From assembly GCA_029558905.1 (NCBI GenBank), contig JAKQCX010000012.1, positions 36,255 through 100,254 of the forward strand: a stretch of 64,000 bases of DNA. The letters are read 5' to 3'. The stretch comes from Pseudomonadota bacterium. GTDB taxonomy: Bacteria > Pseudomonadota > Gammaproteobacteria > Burkholderiales > Thiobacillaceae. Made by a program: the position numbers and the translations under genes. Below, piece by piece: positions 1 to 7,923 of the stretch. Under the pieces are notes generated by a model. It ran no database searches. It was not told the DNA's origin and saw nothing but the letters and a program-made list of their open reading frames with translations. Positions within the stretch are counted from its first letter, which is position 1, and each line of letters starts with the position of its first letter.

Positions 1-244
1 TGACGGGCGGGAAGATGGCCACCTCGTCACCGTCCGCCAGGGCGGCCTCGGGGCCGGCGATGTCCTGGTTGACCGCCAGGCGGAAGGCACGGCCCTGGGC
101 CAGCTCCTCGGCCCAGACCCCACCCCGGGTGCGCAGGGCCGCCAGCAGGTCTGCCAGGGCGGCGGGTGAGGACAATTCCAGGGCCTCCCGGTCACGGCCG
201 AAGACTTCCCGCAGTCGCGCGAAATAAAGCAAACGTATGTTCAT
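1..244 (-). CDS. moaD: MoaD, molybdopterin synthase small subunit (3' end outside window)
   Basis: Sulfur-carrier subunit of molybdopterin synthase. With MoaE it converts cyclic pyranopterin monophosphate to molybdopterin in the cytoplasm. The N-terminus MNIRLLYFARLREVFG and the late ADGDEVAIFPPV segment are typical of this ubiquitin-fold family. About 81 codons are visible; the family is usually 80-85 residues and ends in Gly-Gly, so only the last few codons, including the thiocarboxylated tail, are missing. The ATG overlaps the moeA stop by 4 bp (ATGA), which implies translational coupling in a mobB-moeA-moaD operon. Confidence 0.85.
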   Translation of the reverse strand, partial: MNIRLLYFARLREVFGRDREALELSSPAALADLLAALRTRGGVWAEELAQGRAFRLAVNQDIAGPEAALADGDEVAIFPPV

Positions 245-1437
245 TGCAGCCACTCTCCAAGGGGTAGGAAGCGCACCGTATCACCCGGCCGTACCGTGGT
301 GCCGATGGGAATGTCCACCAGCCCGTCGGCCCAGGCCAGGGAAGTGAGCACGCCGGAGCTCTGGTTGGCATACAGGGTCACGCCCCCGGCTTCCAGGCGG
401 GCACGCAGGAACTCCCTTCGGCTACCCGGCCTCGGCCAGGTGAAGTCGGCCGGCACCTGGAAGCTCAGGGGCGGGCTGGTCGGGGCGCCCATGCGGGCCA
501 GCAGGAAAGGCCGTGCGAACAGGGTATAGACCACGAAAGCGGAAACGGGGTTGCCCGGCAGGCCGAGGAAGTCCGCATCCCCCACCTGGCCATAGGCCAG
601 GGGCTTGCCAGGTTTCATGGCCACCTTCCACAGATCCAGGCGACCCAGTCGCTGCACCGCCGCACGCACGTGGTCTTCCTCCCCCACCGACACCCCCCCG
701 GTGGTGATGACCACATCCGCTTCGCGGGCAGCCTGCTCCAGGGTGGACACGGTGGCCTCGGCCCGGTCGGGTACCTGGCCCAGGTCCAGGATCTGCACGC
801 CCAGGCGTGTCAGAAGGGCCAGGAGGGTGGCGCGGTTGGAGTTGTAGATGCGTCCCAGTGGCAGGGGCTCGCCCGGTGGGATGAGCTCATCTCCGGTGAA
901 GAACACCGCCACGCGCAAGCGGCGATAGACCGGCAAACGGGTGCTGCCCACGGCAGCGGCCACACCCAATTGGGCCGGACCCAGCCGCGTGCCCTGCGCG
1001 AGCACGGCCTGGCCGGCACGAATGTCCTCGCCGCGGTGGCGCACATGATCGCCGGGCCGGGGAGGCCGGTTGATGCGTATCCCTCCCGCGCCGGTCTCGG
1101 TATCTTCCTGCATCACCACGGCATCGGCCCCCAAAGGCAGGGGAGCACCCGTGAAGATGCGTGCCACGGTACCGGCCTGCAAGGGATCTCCCAGGCTGCC
1201 CGCCGGGATGCGCTGACTCACCGGCAAGCAGGCCCCGGCCTGCCAATCCGCCGCCAGCAGGGCATAGCCATCCATGGCGGCGTTGTCCAGGGGCGGCACA
1301 TGCACCCCGGATACCACGGGTTCCGCCAGCACCCGGCCCAGGGCCGCATCCGCCGGCACGGATTCTATTTCCACCAGGGGCCGCGCCGCCTGCATCAGGC
1401 GCTGCAGGGCATCATCGAAGGACAGCATGTCACTCAT
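241..1437 (-). CDS. moeA: MoeA, molybdopterin molybdenumtransferase
   Basis: Inserts molybdate into adenylylated molybdopterin to give molybdenum cofactor (398 aa, usual length about 400). The N-terminal domain begins MSDMLSFDDALQRLM; the segment with PPLDNAAMDGYAL is the conserved MoeA signature, and TTGGVSVGEEDHV followed by KPGKPLAYG lies in the MogA-like domain. The chosen start is an internal ATG, since a longer reading frame would run 14 codons further into mobB. It overlaps the mobB stop by 8 bp and moaD by 4 bp. Confident family assignment. Confidence 0.95.
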   Translation of the reverse strand: MSDMLSFDDALQRLMQAARPLVEIESVPADAALGRVLAEPVVSGVHVPPLDNAAMDGYALLAADWQAGACLPVSQRIPAGSLGDPLQAGTVARIFTGAPLPLGADAVVMQEDTETGAGGIRINRPPRPGDHVRHRGEDIRAGQAVLAQGTRLGPAQLGVAAAVGSTRLPVYRRLRVAVFFTGDELIPPGEPLPLGRIYNSNRATLLALLTRLGVQILDLGQVPDRAEATVSTLEQAAREADVVITTGGVSVGEEDHVRAAVQRLGRLDLWKVAMKPGKPLAYGQVGDADFLGLPGNPVSAFVVYTLFARPFLLARMGAPTSPPLSFQVPADFTWPRPGSRREFLRARLEAGGVTLYANQSSGVLTSLAWADGLVDIPIGTTVRPGDTVRFLPLGEWLQ

Positions 1438-1924
1438 GTTGCATCCACTCCAGGATGAAGGCGGCCACCGCCGCCACATCGTTCAGATCCAGCCAGGGCA
1501 GGTTCCCCGGTGGGGCGGCATCGGCCGCCACGGCCATGATATGGGGGTCGTGGGGATGCAGCCAGGGGCGTGAATTCTCCTCACGCCAGACCTCGATCTT
1601 GGCCAGCGCGACATGACGGAAACCCTCCACCAACACCAGGTCACAGGTGGACAGCCGACCCAGATGGTCGTGCAGGCCAGGTTCGGCGGCGCCCGCCAGC
1701 TCGTGCACCAGCATCCAGCGGCGCGGCGAGGTGAGCAGTACCTCCCGGGCGCCGGCCCGGCGATGGCGCCAGGAGTCCTTGCCCGGCACGTCCACTTCGA
1801 TATCGTGGTGGCTCTGCTTGATGACCGACACCAGCAGGCCACGATCCCGCAGCCGCGGCAGCAGCTTCTCCATCAGGGTGGTCTTGCCGCTACCGCTGTA
1901 GCCCGCGAAACCCAGGGCCTTCAT
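1430..1924 (-). CDS. mobB: MobB, molybdopterin-guanine dinucleotide biosynthesis adapter
   Basis: Small GTP-binding P-loop protein (164 aa) that assists MobA in attaching GMP to molybdopterin for bis-MGD enzymes. The Walker A sequence GYSGSGKTT is at residues 8-16, directly after the N-terminal MKALGFA strand. The family motif with KQSHHDIEVDVPGKDSWRHR and the LVLVEGF segment are both present. It is the first gene of a tight leftward operon with moeA and moaD. The 123 bp upstream is shared with divergently transcribed moaA. No mobA is seen in the window. Confidence 0.9.
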   Translation of the reverse strand: MKALGFAGYSGSGKTTLMEKLLPRLRDRGLLVSVIKQSHHDIEVDVPGKDSWRHRRAGAREVLLTSPRRWMLVHELAGAAEPGLHDHLGRLSTCDLVLVEGFRHVALAKIEVWREENSRPWLHPHDPHIMAVAADAAPPGNLPWLDLNDVAAVAAFILEWMQHE

Positions 1925-2047
1925 GACCGGACATCCGGATGGCCGGCGACCCCATGCGCATGATTCAGGTCAAGGCATCTATACCGGACTATGCACAAGA
2001 TGGAACGTATCATTGCTCGATCCTTCTCAAGGGCTCTATTGTGCCCC

Positions 2048-3037
2048 ATGGCTAAGTTCATCACACCCCAGCTCGTCGACCGCTTCGGTCGGCACATCAA
2101 TTATCTGCGCCTGTCGGTCACGGACCGCTGCGACCTGCGCTGCGCCTATTGCATTCCCGAGGGTTTCAAGGGCTTCGAAGAGCCGGAGCACTGGCTGGAC
2201 TTCGACGAGATCGAGCGGCTGCTGGGACTGTTCGCCGGCCTGGGCCTGAAGCGGGTACGTCTGACCGGAGGCGAGCCTCTGCTGCGGCGCGATGTGGTGG
2301 GCCTCTGCCGCCGGCTGGCACGCCTGCCCGGCATCGAGGATCTGTCCATGTCCACCAACGCCACGCAACTGGCGGATGTGGCCATGGCACTGCGACAGGC
2401 CGGCGTGCACCGCCTGAACGTGAGTCTGGACTCCCTGCGCCGCGAGGCGGTGGCCCGCATCAACGGTCGTGACGTGCTGCCCCGCGTCCTGGCCGGCCTG
2501 GAGGCCTCCGCCGCGGCCGGTTTCTCCCCCATCAAGGTGAACATGGTGGTGATGCAGGAGAACGCCGCCGACGTGGACGACATGGTGGCGTTCTGCATGG
2601 AACGTGGCTATGTGCTGCGCCTCATTGAACTCATGCCCATGGGAGACACCGCGCGGCGTATGGGCTATGTGGACCTGCAACCCGTGAAGACGCGTCTGCA
2701 GGCACGCTTCGGCCTGGTGGACCGTATGCTGCCCGGCGGGGGGCCGGCCCGTTACCTGGGCAGTACGGACGGCCGTTTCAGCGTGGGCTTCATCACCCCG
2801 CTGTCGCAGCATTTCTGCGCCACCTGCAACCGCGTGCGCCTCACCGTGGACGGTGTGCTGCACCTGTGCCTGGGCCAGGAAGAGCGTCTGGATTTCCGTG
2901 CCCTCATGCGCGCCGGGGCCAGTGATGCCGAGCTGGTACAGGCCATTCACCGTGCCATCGACCTGAAACCCGAACGCCACGAGTTTCAGGAACAGCCGCG
3001 GAAGCTGGTGCGCTTCATGAACATGACCGGCGGCTGA
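2048..3037 (+). CDS. moaA: MoaA, GTP 3',8-cyclase
   Basis: Radical-SAM enzyme that, with MoaC, converts GTP to cyclic pyranopterin monophosphate, the first step of molybdenum cofactor synthesis. It has the N-terminal CxxxCxxC cluster at Cys28, Cys32 and Cys35, and the second CxxCx13C cluster at about Cys257, Cys260 and Cys274. It ends in the expected Gly-Gly needed for activity. Length is 329 aa. The start MAKFITPQ was chosen over an upstream ATG (1991) because it matches the usual N-terminus. Its 3' end overlaps that of gluQRS by 23 bp, tail to tail. Confidence 0.95.
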   Translation: MAKFITPQLVDRFGRHINYLRLSVTDRCDLRCAYCIPEGFKGFEEPEHWLDFDEIERLLGLFAGLGLKRVRLTGGEPLLRRDVVGLCRRLARLPGIEDLSMSTNATQLADVAMALRQAGVHRLNVSLDSLRREAVARINGRDVLPRVLAGLEASAAAGFSPIKVNMVVMQENAADVDDMVAFCMERGYVLRLIELMPMGDTARRMGYVDLQPVKTRLQARFGLVDRMLPGGGPARYLGSTDGRFSVGFITPLSQHFCATCNRVRLTVDGVLHLCLGQEERLDFRALMRAGASDAELVQAIHRAIDLKPERHEFQEQPRKLVRFMNMTGG

Positions 3038-3950
3038 GCCGCTTTCCTCGCAAGGCAAACCGGCTCCGCCGAGGCCAGGCCACCAGGGCCTGTTGCCAGA
3101 ACTCCGCCAGACTGGCCACAGGTTCCAGATTCATGCCCAGGAATTCCGCCGCCCGCAGCAGACTGGGCAAGGGGCGAGCGTCATCCAGGGGAGTGGCGCG
3201 GGTCTGCTTCGAGAGCTTGCAGCCGGCTGTATCCAACACCACGGGCAGGTGCATGTAAGCCGGTGTGGCCAGGTTCAGGGCCTGCTGCAGGACGATTTGT
3301 CGTGGTGTGGAGGCCAGCAGGTCAGCCCCCCGCACCACGTGGGTGATGCCTTGGGCGGCGTCATCCACCACCACCGCCAGTTGATAGCTGTACACCCCAT
3401 CCGCTCGGCGCAGCACGAAGTCGCCACACTCGCGCGACACCTCGCAAGCCACCCGTCCCAAGGCGCCATCCACGAACAACACACGCTGCGCCGGCACGAT
3501 CAGACGCAAGGCCTTGCCTGGCTGGGGCCGCCTGCCACGGCAGGTGCCGGGATAGACCGGGCCCTCCACACCCCGCGGTGCGGACCCGGCCAGCGCCTTG
3601 CGCGCACAAACACAGGCATAGACCCGGCCCGCATGCACGAGTCCCTCCAGCGCGGCCCGGTAGGCCTCGTCGCGTCGACCCTGCCACATCACGGCACCAT
3701 CCCACTCGAAGCCGTGGACCTCCAGACTGCGCAGGATGGACTCCGCGGCGCCGGGCACCACCCGGGGCGGATCCACATCCTCCATGCGCACACGCCACTC
3801 ACCTCCATGGCTGCGGGCATCGAGACAGCTGCCCAGGGCCGCCACCAGGGAACCGAAATGCAGGGGGCCGGAAGGCGTGGGCGCGAAACGCCCACGGTAG
3901 CCGAAAATTCCGGCACCCGGGGAAACGCACGGGGTGGGGCAGAAGATCAT
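3015..3950 (-). CDS. gluQ: Glutamyl-Q tRNA(Asp) synthetase
   Basis: Truncated glutamyl-tRNA synthetase paralogue that attaches glutamate to queuosine in tRNA(Asp). It keeps the catalytic domain only: RGRFAPTPSGPLHFGS carries the HIGH-like motif at about residues 20-34, and CKLSKQTRA is the KMSKS equivalent. YACVCARK plus a downstream VYPGTC supply the family's zinc-binding cysteines. No anticodon-binding domain follows. At 311 aa it is near the usual 290-310. Start is uncertain: ATG at 3950 is used, with alternatives at 3989 and 3998 and no clear ribosome-binding site. Confidence 0.9.
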   Translation of the reverse strand: MIFCPTPCVSPGAGIFGYRGRFAPTPSGPLHFGSLVAALGSCLDARSHGGEWRVRMEDVDPPRVVPGAAESILRSLEVHGFEWDGAVMWQGRRDEAYRAALEGLVHAGRVYACVCARKALAGSAPRGVEGPVYPGTCRGRRPQPGKALRLIVPAQRVLFVDGALGRVACEVSRECGDFVLRRADGVYSYQLAVVVDDAAQGITHVVRGADLLASTPRQIVLQQALNLATPAYMHLPVVLDTAGCKLSKQTRATPLDDARPLPSLLRAAEFLGMNLEPVASLAEFWQQALVAWPRRSRFALRGKRLSRRSCS

Positions 3951-4028
3951 GCGCGAGGACCGCCACGTCTCCGCCCGGGCGATGCCCATCCAGGACATCC
4001 GACACCCGGGTCGCCGGGCATCCCTTTG

Positions 4029-4057
4029 TTGACGCGGCAAAATGGGGACAATTATAG
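4029..4057 (+). promoter_or_regulatory. Putative sigma-70 promoter of the zapB-like/zapA/6S unit
   Basis: TTGACG (4029-4034) and TTATAG (4052-4057) are separated by 17 bp, a good match to a vegetative promoter. The predicted start of transcription would be about 4063-4065, only a few bases before the ATG at 4068, so the first message may be almost leaderless. Confidence 0.6.
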
Positions 4058-4067
4058 TGCCGGCATC

Positions 4068-4259
4068 ATGCAGGCTGAACTGGACGCACTGGAGACCAAG
4101 CTCGCTCAGATCCTCGAGCGCTATCAGGCCATGCGTGGTGAAAACCTCAAGCTGCGTCAACAGGTCGTCAGCCTGGAAAACACGAACAAGCGTTTGCACG
4201 AGCGGCTCGAAGAGGCACGCACGCGCATGGAATCCCTCTACAACAGGTTGCCGGACTGA
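4068..4259 (+). CDS. Small coiled-coil protein, ZapB-like (TIGR02449-type)
   Basis: A 63-residue protein predicted to be almost entirely coiled coil: heptad-like Leu spacing runs through LDALETKLAQILERY and LKLRQQVVSLENTNKRL. Proteins of this kind sit directly before zapA in many beta- and gammaproteobacteria and are grouped as TIGR02449. They resemble ZapB, which links the Z ring to other division factors; that role here is inference from position. Its stop is 1 bp before the zapA ATG, so the two are surely co-transcribed and probably translationally coupled. Confidence 0.75.
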   Translation: MQAELDALETKLAQILERYQAMRGENLKLRQQVVSLENTNKRLHERLEEARTRMESLYNRLPD

Positions 4260-4260
4260 C

Positions 4261-4575
4261 ATGCCCGCCCATCCGCAAACCATGAGTCTGGACGTGGCCA
4301 TCATGGGCCGGGAGTTTCGCGTGGCCTGCCCGGAGGATGGGCGCGAGGGGCTGTTGCAGGCGGTTTCCTACCTGGATCGCAAAATGCGCGAGATCCGCGA
4401 TACCGGCAAGGTGATCGGGCTGGAGCGCATTGCCATCATGGCCGCCCTCAACATCACGCATGACTATCTCAGCGCCCGCCCGCCGGAGGCGGATACCTCG
4501 GCCTACCGCGAGCGCCTGAGTCAGATCACGAACCTGCTTGATCAGGCCCTGGCACAGCAGGATAATCTCTTCTGA
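4261..4575 (+). CDS. zapA: ZapA, cell division protein
   Basis: FtsZ-ring-associated protein that crosslinks FtsZ filaments at midcell. The 104-residue product has the family layout: an N-terminal domain with VAIMGREFRVACPEDGREGLL and a long C-terminal helix. YLDRKMREIRD and IAIMAALNITHDYL match conserved blocks. It follows the coiled-coil gene after 1 bp and precedes the 6S RNA by a few bases, the classical zapA-ssrS-ygfA order of proteobacteria. Confidence 0.93.
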   Translation: MPAHPQTMSLDVAIMGREFRVACPEDGREGLLQAVSYLDRKMREIRDTGKVIGLERIAIMAALNITHDYLSARPPEADTSAYRERLSQITNLLDQALAQQDNLF

Positions 4576-4577
4576 CA

Positions 4578-4757
4578 ATCTCCCTGCTGCGTACGCGAGA
4601 GGCGCATATTTTTTGAGCCGATACGCACTGCGTAAGGTCTGGCAACAATGTCATGGGCGTGCGCGTGGCAATGTCCATGTGCCCGATGTGGCTGAACCGG
4701 ACCGACCTTGAACCAAGGGGTTCAAGATAGCGTCCCGGACGGCGCAAGCGGGGGGAC
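4578..4757 (+). ncRNA. ssrS: 6S RNA
   Basis: Regulatory RNA that mimics an open promoter and binds sigma-70 RNA polymerase in stationary phase. Seen here: the motif CTTGAACCAAGGGGTTCAAG, nearly identical to the conserved 3'-side hairpin of proteobacterial 6S RNA; TTGAGCCGATA on the 5' side; and end segments that pair into a closing stem (TCTCCCTGCTGCG near 4579 with GCGCAAGCGGGGGA near 4743). Length is about 180 nt. It lies between zapA and 5-formyl-THF cyclo-ligase, its usual location. Exact ends are estimated. Confidence 0.9.
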
Positions 4758-4764
4758 CCCACCC

Positions 4765-5421
4765 ATGCAGGAAGCGCACGCCTCCCCTCCACCGCCTGAC
4801 AAGTCGGACCTGCGCCGCCAGTTGCGCGTCACGCGCCAGACCGTGCCCCGGGAGGCCCGGCGCAAGGCCGGCAAGGCCTTGGTGCGGCATGCCCTGCGAC
4901 ACCATCTGCTGGCGGCAGGCAAGCGCGTGGGCTTCTACATGCCCACCCAGGCGGAGATCGATGTCCTGCCCCTGCTGCGGCGTGCCTACGTCATGGGCGT
5001 GCACTGCTACCTGCCCATCGTGCCGGGCCGCAACCAGCGCAAACTCTGGTTCACACACCTGGATCGCCCGATCCGTCGCTGCCCTCACTGGTATCTGAAC
5101 CGTTTCGGCATCCAGGAATACCAGCCCCCGGGCCAGCGAAGGATACGTGGCGCCTGGCTGCGGACGGTCTTCATGCCTTTGCTGGGTTTCGACCGCCGGG
5201 GCCATCGCATCGGCATGGGCGGCGGCTATTACGATGCCAGCCTGGCCTTTCGCACGCGCCGCATGGCCTGGCATGGCCCCCGCCTGATCGGCGTGGCGTT
5301 TTCCGCCCAGGAGATCGGCTGGCTACCCAATGATGCCTGGGACGTTCCCCTGGATGGGGTGCTCACCGAGCGTGGGCTGTTGCGTTCCCGGAACCGGACC
5401 CCGTCAGCAAGCCTGGGGTGA
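4765..5421 (+). CDS. 5-formyltetrahydrofolate cyclo-ligase (YgfA/FAU1 family)
   Basis: Converts 5-formyl-THF to 5,10-methenyl-THF using ATP. The family signature is present as RIGMGGGYYDASL, with KSDLRRQLRVTRQ at the N-terminus and GVAFSAQE near the C-terminus. At 218 aa it is slightly longer than many homologues because of an N-terminal HASPPPPDKS linker. The ATG lies just past the 3' end of the 6S RNA, and GGGGG just upstream could serve as ribosome-binding site. An earlier ATG (4708) would start inside the 6S RNA and is rejected. Confidence 0.9.
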   Translation: MQEAHASPPPPDKSDLRRQLRVTRQTVPREARRKAGKALVRHALRHHLLAAGKRVGFYMPTQAEIDVLPLLRRAYVMGVHCYLPIVPGRNQRKLWFTHLDRPIRRCPHWYLNRFGIQEYQPPGQRRIRGAWLRTVFMPLLGFDRRGHRIGMGGGYYDASLAFRTRRMAWHGPRLIGVAFSAQEIGWLPNDAWDVPLDGVLTERGLLRSRNRTPSASLG

Positions 5422-5578
5422 CACCGAATCATTCGCAGGCTGTCATTTCGAACGCGGTGAGGAACCTTCGGAGAAGGCACCCCTTCGCCGTGATGACCCC
5501 TGACCAGCCTTCCCAAGCCGGGGGCAAGCAGCACCCGCGTCGGAACGCGAGCCCATGGCCCATGCCGAACGTCGACGC

Positions 5579-5607
5579 AAAAAAAGGGTGGAACTCGCGT
5601 TCCACCC
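5579..5607 (-). terminator. Rho-independent terminator of the repeat-protein gene
   Basis: On the minus strand a perfect 9-bp stem (GGGTGGAAC paired with GTTCCACCC, 4-nt loop) is followed by seven T residues. It lies 25 bp after the stop codon at 5632. Confidence 0.9.
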
Positions 5608-5631
5608 TTCTGCCTGCATGTGCCGCCGGGA

Positions 5632-6306
5632 TTACTTGGCAGCGGGTGCCGCGGGCGCGGCGGGCGCCACGGGTACCGGGAAGAAGCCGGCGAGCGGGTT
5701 GGCGATGTTGCCGTAGGTAGCGGGGTTCATGAAGGCGCCCCAGGTGCCGTAGGTGGCGGGGTTAGCGGCCGCCGCGGCCCACTGGGTGTACAGGTTGGGG
5801 TTCAGGGGCGCCATCATCAGATTCATGTTGGCGGGGTTCAGGGGGGCCATGGCCCAGTTCAGGTACAGGTTGGGGTTCAGGGTGTTCAGGGCCATGTTCC
5901 ACACGCGCGGATCCAGAGGCGCCATCATCCACTTGACGTACATGTTGGGGTTGAGGAACGGAGCCATGGCGGCCATGTAGAAGTTGGGGTCCATACTGGC
6001 GGCCAGCCACTTCATGGCAACGGCAGGGTCAGCGAAGTTGGCATAGGTCTTGAGGATGTCGGGAGACATGCCGGCCTGCAGCATCTTGGTGTAGGTGGCG
6101 GGGTCCATGCCTTTCTGCATCATGATGATGGAGGTGGCGGGATCCATCAGGTTGGTCATGGCGGCCACGGCAGCCTTGGGATCCTGAGCGGTCTGGGCAG
6201 CCTTGGCGGGATCCAGCAGGGCGGAGGCGGTGGCTTCGGGGGTGGGCTGATCGGCGAAGGCAACTTGCGCCATCAGGGCCATGAGGAGGGCGGAAAACTT
6301 CTTCAT
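5632..6306 (-). CDS. Secreted protein of 12-13 residue tandem repeats, function unknown
   Basis: Not recognised as a named family. The 224-residue product begins with a clear signal peptide (MKKFSALLMALMAQVAFA, cleavage before DQ). From about residue 33 it is a run of about eleven units of 12-13 residues, each starting Asp/Asn-Pro, with Tyr or Trp around position 5, Trp or Met around 8, and Met or Leu at the end: for example DPATYTKMLQAGM, NPNMYVKWMMAPL, NPNLYLNWAMAPL, NPATYGTWGAFM. The tail is Ala/Pro-rich (PVAPAAPAAPAAK). There are no cysteines. An exact TATAAT lies 52 nt upstream, an AAGGAG ribosome-binding site precedes the ATG and a strong terminator follows, so it is a single-gene unit. 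A periplasmic or extracellular structural protein is only a guess. Confidence 0.8.
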   Translation of the reverse strand: MKKFSALLMALMAQVAFADQPTPEATASALLDPAKAAQTAQDPKAAVAAMTNLMDPATSIIMMQKGMDPATYTKMLQAGMSPDILKTYANFADPAVAMKWLAASMDPNFYMAAMAPFLNPNMYVKWMMAPLDPRVWNMALNTLNPNLYLNWAMAPLNPANMNLMMAPLNPNLYTQWAAAAANPATYGTWGAFMNPATYGNIANPLAGFFPVPVAPAAPAAPAAK

Positions 6307-6357
6307 TTGGATGCTCCTTGAGGGGGGGTTGATGAAACGGTGAATTCGTGGAAGCGA

Positions 6358-6363
6358 ATTATA
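6358..6363 (-). promoter_or_regulatory. -10 element upstream of the repeat-protein gene
   Basis: A perfect TATAAT on the minus strand, 52 nt before the ATG. I see no convincing -35 element at 16-18 bp. Confidence 0.45.
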
Positions 6364-6452
6364 GGCAACCGGATTTGCGGACCCATCAGTTTCGTGCTGG
6401 TTCTTTTGGGCCATCGCTTGCGCGTTGCGGACACGCAACATTGTGATCGAGC

Positions 6453-7160
6453 TCACTCGCCGAGATAGGCCGCGCGTATCCGTGTATCCATCGCCAATTC
6501 CGGGGAGTTGCCGCTCAGGCTGATGCTGCCGCTTTCCATGACATAGGCCCGCTGACTGATGCGCAAGGCCAGATGGGCATTTTGCTCCACCAGCAGGATG
6601 GTGACGCCCTCGCGCGCAACGGTGGTCACGGTTTCGTAGATCCTGCGCACCATCAGAGGGGCCAGGCCCATGCTGGGCTCATCCAGCAGCAACAAACGCG
6701 GACGGCCCATGAGGGCCCGGGCGATGGCCAGCATCTGTTGTTCCCCTCCCGACAGGGTGCCCGCCAGCTGATCCCTGCGCTCTTCCAGGCGCGGAAAGAG
6801 GGCGTGGACATGCGCCATATCGACGCGTATCGCTGCGTGATCGCGGCGACTGTAGGCCCCCATGGCCAGATTCTCCGCCACCGTCAGCCGCCCGAAGATC
6901 CCGCGGCCCTCCGGTACCAGGGCTATGCCACGGGTGGCGATTTCATGCGTGGCCCTGCCGGTCAGACAGGCTCCGTCGAAATGCACCTGGCCCTCATGGC
7001 CGACCAGGCCCATGAGGCCCCTGAGGGTGCTGCTCTTGCCGGCGCCATTGGGGCCGATGAGACACACCAGCTCACCCTGGGCGATGTCCAGGTCGATGCC
7101 ACGCACCGCCTGGATGCCGCCGTAGGCCACACGCAGCCCCCGCACAGCAAGCAGGCTCAT
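6453..7160 (-). CDS. livF: LivF, branched-chain amino acid ABC transporter ATPase
   Basis: One of two ATPases powering a high-affinity branched-chain (or related) amino acid importer. Walker A is GPNGAGKSS at about residues 37-45, the signature is LSGGEQQ, and Walker B is LLLLDEPSMGLAP, the last characteristic of the LivF branch. Length is 235 aa, typical. The start overlaps livG by 4 bp (ATGA). It is the last gene of the leftward livK-H-M-G-F operon. Confidence 0.93.
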   Translation of the reverse strand: MSLLAVRGLRVAYGGIQAVRGIDLDIAQGELVCLIGPNGAGKSSTLRGLMGLVGHEGQVHFDGACLTGRATHEIATRGIALVPEGRGIFGRLTVAENLAMGAYSRRDHAAIRVDMAHVHALFPRLEERRDQLAGTLSGGEQQMLAIARALMGRPRLLLLDEPSMGLAPLMVRRIYETVTTVAREGVTILLVEQNAHLALRISQRAYVMESGSISLSGNSPELAMDTRIRAAYLGE

Positions 7161-7921
7161 GCCCCGTCACCGAGGTAGGCCGCGATCACTGCCGGATCAC
7201 GCTGCACCGAGGCCGTATCCCCCTCGGCGATCTTGCGGCCGTAATCCAGTACCGCCACCCGGTCGCACAGGCCCATGACCAGCTTCACGTCGTGCTCGAT
7301 CAGCAGCAGGCTCAGGCCGCCATGTCGCAGCTTCAGGAGCAGCTCCCGCATGTGCTGGCGCTCGACGGGGTTCATGCCCGCCACGGGCTCGTCCAGGGCC
7401 AGCAGCTTCGGCTCGGTAGCCAGGGCACGCGCGATCTCCAGGCGGCGCTGGTCGCCGTAGGCCAGGTGACCGGCGATCAACCGTCCCTTGCCGCCCAGGC
7501 CAACGTAGTCCAGCAGCTCCCGGGCCCGGGCCCGGACCGCGGCCTCCTCCTCGCGCGTGCGGCGGCCGCGCAGCACTGCCCCCAGCACGCTGGCGCGCGA
7601 GCGGATATGACGGCCCACCATGACGTTCTCCAGGGCCGTCATATTGGCGAACAGACGGATGTTCTGAAAGGTGCGGGCAAAGCCCCGGCGCACGACCTCG
7701 TGGGGCTTGCGGTTCTGGATCGCCGTCCCCCGCAGCAGCACCTGGCCGGCGCTGACGCTGTACAGGCCGGTCATGCAGTTGAACAGGGTGGTCTTGCCCG
7801 CGCCGTTGGGGCCGATGAGGCCATAGATCTCGCCGTCATTCACCGTCAGGCTCACGTCCTCCAGGGCCGCCAGGCCGCCAAAGCGTTTGCATACTCCCTG
7901 CACGGACAGCAGAGGCGTCAT
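7157..7921 (-). CDS. livG: LivG, branched-chain amino acid ABC transporter ATPase
   Basis: Second ATPase of the importer (254 aa). Walker A GPNGAGKTT follows the LivG-type N-terminus (VCKRFGGLAALEDVS). QNIRLFANMTALENVMVGRH is a LivG hallmark, as is LLALDEPVAGMNP. The signature serine motif is replaced by LAYGDQRRLEIARAL, which is normal for LivG. The start was set at MTPLLSVQG; a longer frame upstream runs through livM and is a shadow. Its start is 2 bp after the livM stop. Confidence 0.93.
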   Translation of the reverse strand: MTPLLSVQGVCKRFGGLAALEDVSLTVNDGEIYGLIGPNGAGKTTLFNCMTGLYSVSAGQVLLRGTAIQNRKPHEVVRRGFARTFQNIRLFANMTALENVMVGRHIRSRASVLGAVLRGRRTREEEAAVRARARELLDYVGLGGKGRLIAGHLAYGDQRRLEIARALATEPKLLALDEPVAGMNPVERQHMRELLLKLRHGGLSLLLIEHDVKLVMGLCDRVAVLDYGRKIAEGDTASVQRDPAVIAAYLGDGA

Positions 7922-7923
7922 GC

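Noticed and set aside
1925..2047. Molybdenum-cofactor riboswitch upstream of moaA
   Set aside because: The gap with divergent mobB is only 123 bp and shows no recognisable Moco aptamer structure.
2036..3058. Long open frame on the minus strand opposite moaA (340 codons)
   Set aside because: His/Gln-rich shadow of a well-supported moaA in a GC-rich sequence; no domain or ribosome-binding site.
4708..4764. Upstream ATG for the 5-formyl-THF cyclo-ligase
   Set aside because: It would put the start inside the 6S RNA; the ATG at 4765 gives the expected protein length.
5632..6306. Repeat protein as a sulfur-globule or gas-vesicle protein
   Set aside because: Tyr/Asn/Pro richness is suggestive but the repeat unit does not match those families, and no linked genes support it.
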